The notes under the pieces were generated by a model. That model was not told where the DNA came from. It saw only the letters and a list, made by a program, of their open reading frames with translations, and did not search any database. 64,000 nt of DNA, taken from positions 22,816,001 through 22,880,000 of the forward strand of contig NC_091047.1 of the NCBI RefSeq assembly GCF_963966145.1, written 5' to 3'. The position numbers were made by a program, and so were the translations under genes. Origin of the DNA: Tenebrio molitor (taxonomy: Eukaryota > Arthropoda > Insecta > Coleoptera > Tenebrionidae). Of this stretch, positions 45,454 through 57,882 are shown in pieces. Each line of letters begins with the position of its first letter. Within the stretch, counting starts at the first letter, position 1.

Positions 45454-45912
45454 TAAATATTTACATGACATCCACGTCGAAGTTTGTTTGTTATTATTAT
45501 TATTATTGTTATATAATTTATCAAAACATAAATCAATATTTTAGTATCTTTTGGCTAAATAAACAATCAAAGGTGAAGAATAATCATTGTAAATTTTATA
45601 CCGTCAAGTGTTTATGTAATCGATAAAATTGAAAACATAGTTGTTGAAGAGAATCGCAAGACACAAAAAATCATTCTATATCATATCCACGTAATTGAGT
45701 TCTTATAATTTTTCCATTGTAAATTACAAAGCTGTACACATCAGCTGTCACTTAAGAAATTTACCAAAAACGTCAATTAATTTATCTCCAATTATGACGA
45801 TAAAGATAAGTGAAAAGTGTTTGCGAAGGAATTGATAATGTAGTACCACTAAGTGCCTATTAAAAATGGCAATCACAAAAACTAAATCAGGTGTGTTATT
45901 CTCGTCGCCAAA
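45454..45912. promoter_or_regulatory. Upstream region of gene h with GATA motif
   Basis: Mostly featureless AT-rich sequence with a (TTA)n run at about 45492. GATAAGTGAAAAGTGTTT at 45805-45822 repeats the motif found before genes c and g, here without a TATA box directly after it and about 90 nt before the ATG. Confidence 0.45.
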
Positions 45913-47613
45913 ATGAGATTAACAATTTTATTTAACTTCTGCTTCGTTCTCTTGTTAAGGTAATAAAATATTTTTACTAGATTCATCACATTAATCTGTA
46001 CAACTTTGAAGTGTAAACAATGGTGAACTCATCAACAAGAAATTTCCGGAAGACTTTTTCTTCGGCGTCGCTACCGCCGCCTACCAGATAGAAGGAGGAT
46101 GGGACGCCGACGGCAAAGGTGAAAGCGTATGGGACCGCTGGGTCCACACTAGACCCTACATGGTACTCAACCAAGACAACGGTGACGTTGCCTGCGACTC
46201 CTACCACAAATACCTGGAAGACGTTGAAATGCTCAAACATTTGGGAGCAAATCACTACAGATTTTCTTTATCATGGTCGCGAATTCTACCAACAGGTTAT
46301 GTTAACCAAGTCAACCAGCCTGGCGTCGATTATTACAAAAATCTAATAAGCGCATTGAAAGAGAACGGAATCGAACCCTACGTCACGTTGTACCATTGGG
46401 ACCTTCCGCAACCTCTTCAAGACATCGGAGGATGGACAAATCCACTTCTTGTCGATTATTTTGCCGATTATGCTAGACTAGTGTTCAGTTTGTTCGGAGA
46501 TGAGGTGAAGAACTGGATGACTTTCAACGAACCCAAGCAACCGTGTATGAACGGGTATGCCTATGCTATAATTCCTCCAGGTTATGTCACCAACGGTATT
46601 GGTAATTATTGGTGTGCTCACACTATAATTAAGGCACACGCTAAAGCTTATCACATCTACGATGAAGAGTTTAGGGCGACACAAAACGGCAGAGTGTCCA
46701 TCGTTATTGATTCTGTGTGGTATGAGCCCGCCAGCGACAGCGACCAAGATAAAGAAGCTGCCGAAAGGAAGATCCAGTTTGATGTTAGTGGCAACAAATC
46801 AACAACAGCACTTTAGTACAATTTTCATTTTGCAGTATGGATGGTACGCAAATGCGATTTACCACCCCGATGGTAATTATCCTCAAGTGATGATAGACCG
46901 CATAGCTGAAAGAAGCAAGAAAGAAGGTTTCTCGAAATCTCGTCTTCCTGAATTTACACCGGAAGAAATCGAATATATTAAGGGAACATTCGATTTTCTT
47001 TGCCTCAACACGTACACAACAAATTTAGTACAGTGGACCGAAGATGCTGAAATAGGTTTTCCTAGTTGGGAAGCTGACGCTAGTGTTGTGGCATATCAAG
47101 ACGCATCATGGAACAGCTCTGCTTCCTTTTGGTTAAAAGTGGTCCCCTGGGGCATAAGGAAACTTCTCAACTGGGTAGATCAGAATTACGACCATCCTGA
47201 AATTTTTATCACCGAAAACGGATTCTCAGATACTAGTGAATTAGATGACCAAGATAGAATCAATTACCACGCGGTAAATATCCAAACACAAATTTTCAAA
47301 AAAAAGAATGCGTGATTTCAGGAATATTTGAGCAACATTCTCCAAGCCATGCTCGAAGATGGCGTGAACGTCACCGGTTATACTGCGTGGAGTTTATTGG
47401 ACAATTTTGAATGGACTATGGGATATTCGTATGTGTCAAAATTAAAAAACTTTAAACAACTTTATTACAATTACAATTATTTTTAGGCAAAAGTTTGGAT
47501 TTTATCAAGTTGATTTCGACAGTCCAAATCGAACCAGAACTATCAAAAAGTCAGCCAACTACTTCAAAAAAATCATAGAAACCAAGTGTTTAGTAGATAC
47601 ATGCGAAGATTAA
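45913..47613 (+). CDS. GH1 beta-glucosidase-like enzyme (gene h)
   Basis: Five exons: 45913-45959, 46012-46783, 46836-47273, 47322-47428, 47487-47613; 496 aa. Signal peptide MRLTILFNFCFVLLLR. AYQIEGGW, YHWDLPQP, Glu189 in TFNEPK, Glu400 in ITENGFSD, WSLLDNFEW. Closest to g and c in sequence and in exon structure (two introns fewer than b). Acceptor of intron 1 is gaag at 46011: the stronger-looking ag at 45980 leads to a stop. An AATAAA lies at 47753-47758. Expected secreted beta-glycosidase. Confidence 0.93.
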
Positions 47614-48899
47614 AATCTATTAGATAACTTTATACTTGTCAAAACAGTTGTTTTAAATGTACTTAATCTTGTCAGATCATTTTGTTTAAGTTTATCACAA
47701 CACGCTCAGACAATGTGTCACAACAAGTGTAGTAAATTAATTAAATAATCTAAATAAACAAATGTCTATTTCCATATCAGTACAGTATTTAAAGTGAGCA
47801 TTTGCAAAAGACAACAACAGAAGAGGCAAATACGAAAAAGTGCCAATTTGTTAATTTACCTGTCGGTTATTATCAAATTTTACTTTATTAAAACGAATGA
47901 AGAAGAGTTAGCTAGATTCAAGAAGATATACAAATAATCAAAAGGAAACTGAGAAAGAACAAAAAAAGGGTGTGTGCTTAAGACCGCACGACAGAAGTGA
48001 AAACTTCTATGACGCTCGTTATTGATTTTAAGTATTATGTATTGTATAAATTATATTATTATGGATGATAGTACTTGGAGGAAACAGGAGTAAGGCATAA
48101 ATAATTAATATTATTTAAATCCAATGCTGTTTTTAAGTAAACACCAAAAATCTGTATTTTTTAATAGAAACTGCAAATACGTCCGCTTTTAGAGATACAC
48201 GGACTGGCAAAATTTGTGAGGTTAGGTTTTGATGTTTAAGTTTTATTTTGCCATTATTTTCTTGACGATGATTTGTTGTATTGAACAGAACACAAGTTTC
48301 CATAGCAAGCGGGACCAGATAGTCATTTATAGATACCCTGTATTATGATAATTTGTCCATTTTTCGCTTCACATTTTGCTACACAAGTTTTTCCAATAGA
48401 TGAATTGTTGAAGCCATATAATTAAGAATTACCTACTAAATCCTACATCTATCTGTGAACTTACAATATTTATCGTGTCTTTATCGTTTTTATAAATATA
48501 TTGCTGCTCCTGCAGCTCTGCACTATCATTTAAAATTAGCAACACAATGAAAACACACTTAACAATGAAAATTTGGAAGTGACAAGTGACGCACAGTTGA
48601 CTGTTTCTCGCTCGCTCCGCTAAACTCGACTCCCGAGATTTTAGCGTGTTGCGAACGATTTTAGCGTGTCGCAAGAAACTAATTCACTGCCTGGGAATAA
48701 AATGCGGTGCGCCTAAAGAAGTTTTCACTTCAATAATCATGGGTGGTAGCCACAGGATTTCTTATTCACTCAGCAATAGGTAGAGCAGCATGCTAGAAAT
48801 TAGAGAATCAATGTCTAGCTGGAATATTTTATCCCAAACTTTTTGAATTTGAATGCGGAATTCTACTAGAATGTGGAAAGCGCTATAAGTTGCTTAATT
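47614..48899. other. Intergenic, no gene seen
   Basis: AT-rich. A short hairpin with a gctcgctccgctaaactcg loop lies near 48600-48670. The minus ORF 48429-48674 lacks any family feature. Confidence 0.4.
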
Positions 48900-49345
48900 T
48901 AACCCCTATGAAATTCCATACAAGCTCTGTAGGCGACAGGCCTGGAGAACGAGATGGCAGTAAACTTACTTGAGTGCATTCAAGCTACTGTCTCATTATT
49001 TAAAAATAGTTTTCTGGAGGTGATTCACATACGCTACCGACACTGTAGCAAGACGTTCCGCAATGTAGCGACTTGTATTCAAATTTTGCTTGTAAGAACT
49101 CGAGGAAACGGATTTCTATATAATGTCCAAGCCTAAACAACAATTCTTTTAGTTGGAGCACTATATCTTTCAACAGCGCTTTCCTGCGACTGTCATAAGC
49201 CCACAAACAGTACCGAGATTCGTCGTTGAAACAATTTGATGCATATAATGAGTACACTGGTCCTTTCCAAGCATTATTCATGTGTTGCAGCTTCATTACT
49301 TGTGATTGGAAGGCACATATGCAGACAGTATGATCTGATCCCAAA
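48900..49345 (-). pseudogene. Possible Tc1-like transposase remnant
   Basis: The minus strand reads NNAWKGPVYSLYASNCFNDE followed by SRYCLWAYDSRR, resembling the FSDESRF stretch around the second block of Tc1 transposases. Remainder not alignable by eye. Weak evidence. Confidence 0.35.
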
Positions 49346-49918
49346 AGATCTTATTGTTTTCTAAACTGTTGACATAGAAACTCTTCTAGAATTAAAAATC
49401 GAAGAGGTCGATCTAAAAGTCTTACAAGATGGTACAGTCTACTTTTGCAGGAACAGATCTTAACAATTTACATTGGCGGTACAACAGAACTCTGCATTTT
49501 TAGCAAGTTAGTAATACAAATGGAAAATAGCGTGGGCCCAAGAGTAGAACTTTGAAGTACACCTAAAGTTTGTAAAAAAAATTTGAATCAAACAGCCCTC
49601 TAAAATTTTGGTCATCGACACATTTTTTGATGTAGATTCATTCAGAAAATGTACATATGCTTATACGAATGAAAGTTTAGTGTAAGATGAAGATAGATTT
49701 GAGTGTGAGCAAGGTGCCAACAATAGGGAAATAAACGTGTGGCTAGTAATAAACTTATGAATCTTATGATATAGTTCAAAAACAATAAATTAGATAATGT
49801 CTAACTTAAAACTCTATATAACTTTAATTCGGGGTAATTAAGATTAAGTTAAATAACGTCAATTTTTATTAATCTATTAGTTAATTCTCCAACGAACATC
49901 AGTAAAGTACTCTACAAA

Positions 49919-51603
49919 ATGAGTCCTCGACAATTATTTAAGATAATCTTAGGCTTTGGTTCCTTGGTCAGGTATGCTGTTTAAAATGAAATCGTTCACT
50001 GTGAATTTTTCACTGTGTGTTTAGTTTAGTCACTGGTGAGGAATGGGCATTTCCCGAAGATTTTAAATTCGGCGTTGCCACTTCAGCTTACCAGATTGAA
50101 GGAGGATGGGATGCCGACGGAAAAGGAGTAAGCGTATGGGACAGACTCACTCACGAAACTCCTGGGATTATAGCAGATGGAAGTAACGGCGACATAGCCT
50201 GCGATTCGTACCATAAATGGGAAAGAGATGTCGAAATGGTGAAAGAAACAGGAGTTGACTACTACCGCTTTTCGTTGTCTTGGACCAGAATCTTCCCCCA
50301 AGGCTTCGTCAATTATGTAAACCCCTATGGAGTCGCCTACTACAACAATCTAATCGACAAACTGCTCGAAAACGGGATCGAACCAGTCATCACGTTGTTT
50401 CACTGGGATTCGCCACAAACGTTTAGCGCTTTGGGTACTTTGTCCAACACCGCTTTCATCAACTTGTTCGCGCAGTACGCCCGAAAAGCTTACGAACTGT
50501 TCGGTGACAGAGTAAAAATCTGGATCACGTTTAACGAACCCAAAGTGGTCTGTCAAGATTTTCACTGGTTCCTTGGCAATGTCACCGCAGTGTACCCCGC
50601 CGGTGTCATCGAATACTTATGCACCCACAACCTCCTCAAGGCACACGCCGAAGCCTACCACATCTACAACAGAGAATTTAAAGCTACCCAGAAGGGTAAA
50701 GTTTCGATCACTCTCAATTTCGAATGGTCGGAACCTGCCAGTGATAGTCCCGAAGACATCGCAGCCGCAGAGCAAAGAAGGCAATTCGAGGTGAGCCAGA
50801 GTGGTACTCCAGCACGACTTCACTCTTTTACTTTTCACTATTTCAGTTTGGTTTGTACGCAAATCCCATAATCAACTTCGATTATCCCCAAATTGTCAAA
50901 GATCGAGTGGCCCAAAGGAGCGCACTAGAAGGCTTTCCCGAATCTCGATTGCCGCAGTTTACACTTGATGAAAAATTGAGAATCAAAGGGACTTACGATT
51001 ATCTGGGTCTTAATCATTACAGCACTTGGTATGTGAGAGCCTCCGAAGAGGAGGAGATCGGCAGGCCTAGCTATGCTGCAGACACAGGTACCTATCGTTA
51101 TCAAAATCCAGATTGGGAAGGATCAGGAGCCGAGTGGAACAAAGTAGTTCCATGGGGTTTGAGAAACATTTTGAAATGGATCAAGGACACGTACCGAAAT
51201 GTGGATGTGTTGATCACGGAATGCGGTTATCCAGATACAACAGGCGACGTAGACGACGAACCAAGAGTGGAATTTTTCAGAGTAAACAAATATTACTTTT
51301 ATCGTAACTGTAAAAATTATTTAAATTAATTCTCAGCTGTACTTGAATGCGACACTGCAAGCGATACACGAGGACGGAGTAAATGTCAAAGCTTTTATGG
51401 CTTGGAGTTTGATGGATAATTTCGAATGGCAACAAGGATACCAGTAAGTCAAAATTCATCAAGCGCAAAAAATTTTATTGCTTAATTGTAGGATTAAGTT
51501 TGGAATATTTAGCGTGGACTTTTCCGATGAGGAAAGAACAAGGACGCCAAAAAAATCCGTGGAATATATAAGAAATGTGGTGGAAACAAGGTTAATCAAC
51601 TAA
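49919..51603 (+). CDS. GH1 glycosidase-like enzyme with TECG nucleophile motif (gene i)
   Basis: Five exons: 49919-49971, 50025-50790, 50847-51281, 51337-51443, 51492-51603; 490 aa. Signal peptide MSPRQLFKIILGFGSLVR. AYQIEGGWDADGKG, FHWDSPQ (Ser for Leu), Glu189 in TFNEPK, nucleophile Glu398 in ITECGYPD with Cys where GH1 enzymes normally have Asn, WSLMDNFEW. The C terminus is five residues shorter than in b-h and lacks the CLVD-type end. By sequence it groups with j, k and l, but it has the five-exon layout of g and h. AATAAA at 51620-51625. Probably a catalytically competent, secreted member with altered specificity. Confidence 0.92.
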
Positions 51604-51762
51604 ATGCAACATTGACGACAATAAAGTTATAAACAATAAAACTAATATTCATTGTTTTTACATCTCTGTCAACAACGGAAAAAATATACATATAAGTCAT
51701 ATAAATGTCTATAAATAAAACTGTGCATGTTAAATTACAGACATGAAAATGTTATGTTTCAA

Positions 51763-51785
51763 GATAAGTGAAAAAAATACTGATT
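51763..51785 (+). promoter_or_regulatory. GATA-containing block upstream of gene j
   Basis: GATAAGTGAAAAAAATACTG at 51763; counterparts GATAAATTGAAAAAATACTG (about 55940, gene k) and GATAAATTGAAAACATACTG (about 61228, gene l), all about 160-180 nt before the ATG. Confidence 0.4.
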
Positions 51786-51928
51786 AAATTGGTCCAATGG
51801 CATCTTTAATTCTCTCTAATTCTCGTGAATTGTATTTACCAAGAATAATTTTAATAGACCGAATTATTTTACATAAACAACCGAACAAGCTAAATTACCT
51901 CATTACCGTTTCGCATATCTCTTAAGAC

Positions 51929-53713
51929 ATGTTAATTGTTAAGGAATTCGCTTTAGTTCTGTTTTTGTCGACCAAGTAAAAATGACCAGGTACCTATTAA
52001 ATGGGTGTAATTCGTTTGGTTATAGATTATGCAACTCGCAAGAGTGGAAATTCCCAGATGATTTTAAATTTGGCGTAGCCACTTCAGCTTTTCAAATCGA
52101 AGGTGGCTGGGATGCCGATGGTAAAGGCGTGAGCATATGGGACGTTTTGGGACACAATCGTTCAGTTCTTGTCAAAGACGGAAGCAATGGTGACGTAGCC
52201 TGTGATTCGTACAACAAATGGGAGGAGGATGTGATGATGGTAAAAAACTTGGGAGTTGATTGTTACCGAATTTCTTTATCTTGGACCAGAATACTTCCGG
52301 AAGGATACGGGACTAAAATAAATCCGGCTGGGGTGGACTACTACAATAAAATAATAAATAAATTGCTCGAAAATGGAATCGAACCTGTGATCACGTTGTA
52401 TCATTGGGATCTACCCCAGTTCTTTAGTCCATTGGGTGGTTGGACCAATCCGGTGGTTGTTGAACACTTTGCCTATTATGCTAGAACAGTTTTCACATTG
52501 TTTGGAGATAGGATCAAAACATGGATCACCATCAACGAACCCAGATTGATCTGTCAATCATACAAAGGACTCATTGGAGACGTGACTCCTAATTTCCCAT
52601 TAGGAGTAGCTGAGTATTTATGTGCTCATAACGTGCTCAAGGCTCACGCCGAAGCTTATCACATTTACGACAGAGAATTCAGATTCAAACAAAACGGTGA
52701 ACACATATTCCTTCAAAAATAGCTTATCAAAGCGTGCTTTTTAGGTAAAATTTCCATAACTCTTGACATTACATGGTCGGAACCAGCAAACGCAAGCAAT
52801 CCCGAAGATGTTCGTGCTGCCGAACAAAACGTTCTCTTTGAGGTCGGTATCAACGTCGAGTGATACGTTTAAAAAATCTCCAACCGATATTTCAGTTTGG
52901 TATCTACGCTAACCCCATAATGGGTTTTGATTATCCAAGAGTAGTTATTGATCGCGTCGCCAACAGAAGCAAACTAGAAAACTTGTCAGGATCGCGACTA
53001 CCAAAGTTTACTTTTGCTGAAAAACTGAGAATAAAAGGAACCTACGACTTTCTAGGGATCAATCATTACATTACTATGTACACTCGAGCAGCTGCTGATC
53101 CACCAGTAACTCGGCCGAATCTTGATGTAGATGCTGGAGGAGAGAGGTTTCGTGACCCAAGTTGGGAAGGATGCGGAGCGGCCTGGATCAAAGTATGAAT
53201 AGAATGTTACATTTTTCTTTACTACTGCTAAAATTAGGTAGTCCCGTGGGGTTTGCGACGTCTTTTGAACTGGATCAAAAACACTTATCACAATCCGGAT
53301 ATTATTATAACAGAGAGCGGTTATGCCGATGACAGTGAAGTTTTCGAGGATGACGGAAGAATTAATTACTACAGGGTAATTCGCATTTTTAGATAGTGGT
53401 TCATTATGTCTGAAATGCATGTTCTAGGTTTACTTGAATGCAACTCTACAAGCAATTCTTGAAGATGGTGTCAATGTAAAAGGATATATGGCTTGGAGTC
53501 TAATGGATAATTACGAATGGATATATGGATATACGTAAGACAAAACTGTCGCAGAATGCAGAGGTATTTTAGAATTCCATTTAATAATATGTTAATTTCA
53601 GATTGAGATTTGGTCTTTACCATGTAAACTTTACTGATCCAAATAGGACTCGAACCCCCAAAAAGTCGGTGGAATATTTCAAAAATGTCACCAAGACCAG
53701 AACGATTAATTAG
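51929..53713 (+). CDS. GH1 glycosidase-like enzyme with TESG nucleophile motif (gene j)
   Basis: Seven exons: 51929-51975, 52026-52696, 52745-52842, 52896-53192, 53238-53375, 53428-53534, 53602-53713; 489 aa. Start chosen at 51929 because it gives the signal peptide MLIVKEFALVLFLSTK, homologous to those of k and l, through a donor AA|gtaaaa. An ATG at 51982 is in frame with exon 2 through the intron but would lack a signal peptide. AFQIEGGWDADGKG, YHWDLPQ, Glu187 in TINEPR, Glu397 in ITESGYAD (Ser for the usual Asn), WSLMDNYEW. Very close to gene l. AATAAA at 53774-53779. Confidence 0.92.
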
Positions 53714-54544
53714 AGTACGTTATCTTAACATCTAAAGGTCACACTTTTCGTGTATAATAGTAATTAAAGTGTAAATAAATATTAATAAAACACTATTAAG
53801 ATAATGTTGTGAAGTTTGGACCCTTACCTATTTAAGTTAAATTAAACAAACATTCCTATCGTTTTACAACATAAATTGATAAATGTATGTAAACTGCAAA
53901 TAAATGTCACGACGCCTTACATAATAAAAAAATTACGATTTCCTATTTCTTAACCTCTTTCGGGCACGACTTTTGGCCATAATAAACATTATTCTATGTG
54001 AATAATTGATTATTATCTTTGTTGAAGCGCAACACATTTAAATATTGCGACTATTTTAAGAATACTTTGTCATTTCCTAACAAATTAATCTCCTTTTACT
54101 CAACAAAGACGCCCTTAAATGCGACTCGCCTGTGCTCTTGTGGTATGTCAACTTACTTTTCCGGTCTAAATTTACGTTTCGTTCGCCCATATCGTCTTGA
54201 AACAGTGAATTCGATGCCTAGGCAAGAAAATCTGAACAGGAATTTTAAATGAAAGATTTTAGGTTGGTGACACTGATGGAATTTTCCAAGTGCGAAATAT
54301 TGATGTTGGGCAAATTTGTATCCTTTTTCGCAAGCTGTACATTGTGTATAGCCGAAGAATTTGTTCGTACTTTTTGAATATTTGAAGAATTGATTTACTT
54401 TTGTGGTATCACAGTCGCTTCTTGAATCCTTGACATTGCCAATGGAAGAAAAATAAATTCCCATTCCGGTAATATTTTAAGAAAAATTATTATCTTTTGC
54501 TTTAAAAAAATTGTCTACTGAAAACATTTTGTATATTATACGGC
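53714..54544. other. Intergenic after gene j
   Basis: The first 250 bases (to about 53980) match the 3' flank of gene k (about 58100-58270), showing that j and k are duplicates including flank. The ORFs at 54019-54252 (+) and 54153-54464 (-) overlap and have no recognisable product. Confidence 0.45.
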
Positions 54545-54650
54545 CAGAAACAGTTTTGCTAATGCTTGCACTTGTGGCGCCTCGGCTTACTCCTCGGACC
54601 ACATACCGTGCTCGCACTTGCAAGATGACACCTTCTGACCTTGTGATACA
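54545..54650. repeat. Fold-back with GC-rich centre
   Basis: Partial arms aatgcttgcacttg... and ...ctcgcacttgcaag around ggcgcctcggcttactcctc; similar in sequence to the fold-back at 34236-34325. Confidence 0.4.
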
Positions 54651-55218
54651 AGTAATATTGTTTCATGAAATTTAGATGTATATTTTCTAAGGAAATAACA
54701 AATTGTTTTCAAAAACCCTACCACTTATAACATAAGCCTTGAAAGTTCTCTTTGCTCTCTAAATTAAAGTGTGCGCAGAAGATCTGTGGTCAGAAAATCT
54801 TGTGAACAACATGCAAAACTAAATCACTTTCGGGCTACATAAGTAAAATAATGTCCATTTAGATAGTATTTCGAGGTCTGAAGCAGCCACTAAAATGAAT
54901 AAATGGACAATAACCATAGGTTATTGACAGTACTCGTATGCATCTAACCTTTAGGCACTTCAGAAGATGACGTTCGCATAAACTTCATTTAGCAGTACAT
55001 CAACGCAATTCGTCAAGACATATTCCCAAAGACAAAGTGATTGTTAAAACCTTTGAGCGAAGCTGAAAAACTATTTAAAACTGGGAATGGTATATCCGAT
55101 GATTTATTAAAAGGTACCTAAACAATTTCGATCTTATCGAATTAGTTCCAGACTTTAAAATCGCACTGCATAATAAAACTATAAGTGCATCTTGCATTGC
55201 AGACTTGCAAACATTATA

Positions 55219-55931
55219 CCGGGTGGGGCATCGTATACGCGCACGCGAGAAATCGCGACTTCTAATTAAATAAAATTGTCGAAATTTTTCAGACTTACCT
55301 GGCTATTGGTAAGGTACATTTCATAATTTTTTGATAATTTTTCACTTACAAACAAAGCCAAAAAAAATTTAAATGTAAATTTCAACCAAAAAGTTAAATT
55401 CTGATTTTTATACTAACCTATACAGATTCACTTCCTATAATTATTTACGAAATCTACGGAAAAAAATACTACCAATTAGATTTTGAATTAAAGGCAGTTT
55501 TACATTTCAACTTTCAAAATGATTTTTATTTATGACCTGCTACTTGTGCTGTCGTAAATTTAGGCTACAATGGAAACTGTCAATTTTATGGCAAAAAGGT
55601 TTAAAACGGTCGGCTATACCTTTGTTGGGAAATTATACCATTGTGCCGTAAATCACCCGTCTGGTTTACGTTTAAATAAAAAAGCGAATTATTTAGCTAA
55701 CCAAGTCAAAATTTGTAATTATGCCACCAGGGTTTGATGGGCTAGCAGATACAGATTCATTTAGTGTAAAAACTTTATAGGTAAATTAACAGTTAATTTC
55801 AGAAAACTAATAAAACTGTTACGGCCTTATTTATTAACAAAAAAAATTTTAAAAATTCTCAAATATACCTTATCAATAATTAGTCAGGTATATAAAATTT
55901 CTCGCGTGTGCGTATACGATGCCCCACCCGG
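55219..55931. mobile_element. TA-flanked inverted-repeat element upstream of gene k
   Basis: Ends ccgggtggggcatcgtatac and gtatacgatgccccacccgg, with TA at both borders. The homologous region upstream of gene l (about 61210-61235) reads through without it and has a single TA, so it inserted after the k/l duplication. 713 bp, no transposase ORF seen. Confidence 0.75.
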
Positions 55932-56115
55932 TATTTCAAGATAAATTGAAAAAATACTGATTAAAATGTTTGACTTGCATCCATTAACCTTGATTTCTCA
56001 AGAATTTACGTCGACAATCATCTTAATTGGCGGAATAATAGGCTTACAGCTGACTTTACATAAATAGCGACAGAAGAAGAATTAACTCATTCACATTTCG
56101 CACATCTCCTAAAAC

Positions 56116-57882
56116 ATGTTAATTCTGACAGAATTCACTTTGGTTCTCATTTTGTCGACCAGGTAAAGGAGGACCAAGTTCAACAAAGATTTTACGTGTT
56201 TGATTGTAGATTATGCAACTCGCAAGAATGGAAATTCCCAGTTGATTTTAAATTTGGTGTTGCCACTTCGGCTTATCAAATCGAAGGTGGTTGGAATGCC
56301 GATGGTAAAGGTGTAAGCATATGGGACGTTCTGGGACACAATCGTTCAGTTCTTGTCGAAGACGGAAGTAATGGCGACGTAGCCTGTGATTCTTACAACA
56401 AATGGGAGGAGGATGTGATGATGGCAAAGAACTTGGGAGTTGATTACTACCGAATTTCTTTGGCTTGGACGAGAATACTTCCGGAAGGACACGGAACTAA
56501 AATAAATCCGGCTGGAGTGGACTACTACAGTAAACTAATAAACAAGTTGCTGGAAAATGGAATCGAACCTGTGATCACGTTGTATCACTGGGATCTACCC
56601 CAGTTCTTTAGTCCACTGGGCGGTTGGACCAATCCAGTGATTGTCGAATACTTTGCAAATTATGCTAGAACAGCTTTCACATTATTTGGAGATAAGATCA
56701 AAACATGGATCACCTTCAACGATCCCAGAGAGATCTGTCAAACGTTCAAAGGACTCGTGGGAGACGTGACTCCTAATTTCCCACTAGGAGTAGCTGAGTA
56801 CTTGTGTTCTCATAATTTGCTTAAGGCTCATGCCGAAGCTTATCACATTTATGACAAAGAATTCAGATCCAAACAAAACGGTGAACACATATTCCTTCAA
56901 AGATTACTTTCTTATCAAACAGTGTTTTTTAGGTAAAATTTCGATAATCATTGACTTTTCATGGTCGGAACCAGCAAATGCAAGCAATCCTGAAGATGTT
57001 CGTGCTGCCGAACAAAACGTTCTCTTTGATGTCGGTAACAAACTCGACTGATAATACTTAAACTAATAACTGTTATTTCAGTTTGGTATCTACGCTAACC
57101 CCATATTGGATGTTGATTATCCAAAAGGGGTTATTGATCGCATCGCTGAGAGGAGCAAACTGGAAAACTTGCCAGAATCGCGACTACCAAAATTTACTCT
57201 CGCTGAAAAAATGAGAATCAAAGGAACCTACGACTTTTTAGGGATCAATCATTACATGACCACGTACACTCGAGCTGTTGATAATCGACAAGTAACTCGG
57301 CCCAGTATTGAAGTAGATGCTGGAGGAGAGAGGTTCAGTGATCCAACTTGGGAAGGATGTGCAGCATATTGGATCAAAGTATGAATAATATGTTACATTA
57401 TTTATTTACTACTGTTAAACATTAGGTAGTTCCCTGGAGTTTGCGACGTCTGTTGAATTGGATCAAAAACACTTACCACAATCCTGACATTATTATAACA
57501 GAGAGTGGTTATGCCGATGGCAGTGAAGTTTTAGAAGATGACGGAAGAATTAATTACTACAGGGTAAATCGCATTTTTACATAGTGGTTCATTATGTCTG
57601 AAATGCATGTTCTAGGTATACTTGAATGCAACTCTACAAGCAATTCTTGAAGATGGTGTCAATGTAAAAGGATATATGGCTTGGAGTCTAATGGATAATT
57701 ACGAATGGATATTTGGATATACGTAAGACAAAAGTGTCTCGAATTCCATTTAATAATGTCTTAATTTCAGATTAAGATTTGGTCTCTACCACGTAAACTT
57801 TACTGATCCAAATAGGACTCGAACCCCCAAAAAGTCGGTGGAATATTTCAAAAATGTCATAAAGACCAGAAGTATTAACTAG
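56116..57882 (+). CDS. GH1-like protein with acid/base Glu replaced by Asp (gene k)
   Basis: Seven exons: 56116-56162, 56210-56880, 56933-57030, 57082-57378, 57426-57563, 57616-57722, 57771-57882; 489 aa, fully open with good splice sites. Signal peptide MLILTEFTLVLILSTR. AYQIEGGW, YHWDLPQ. The acid/base motif reads TFNDP: codon GAT at 56721-56723 gives Asp187 where j and l have Glu. Nucleophile Glu397 in ITESGYAD kept; WSLMDNYEW kept; PWG before helix 6 is PWS. In retaining GH1 enzymes loss of the acid/base Glu strongly lowers glycoside hydrolysis, though plant myrosinases function with Gln there. So k may be a weak enzyme, a specialist for activated leaving groups, or a non-catalytic sugar-binding protein. 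Confidence 0.9.
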
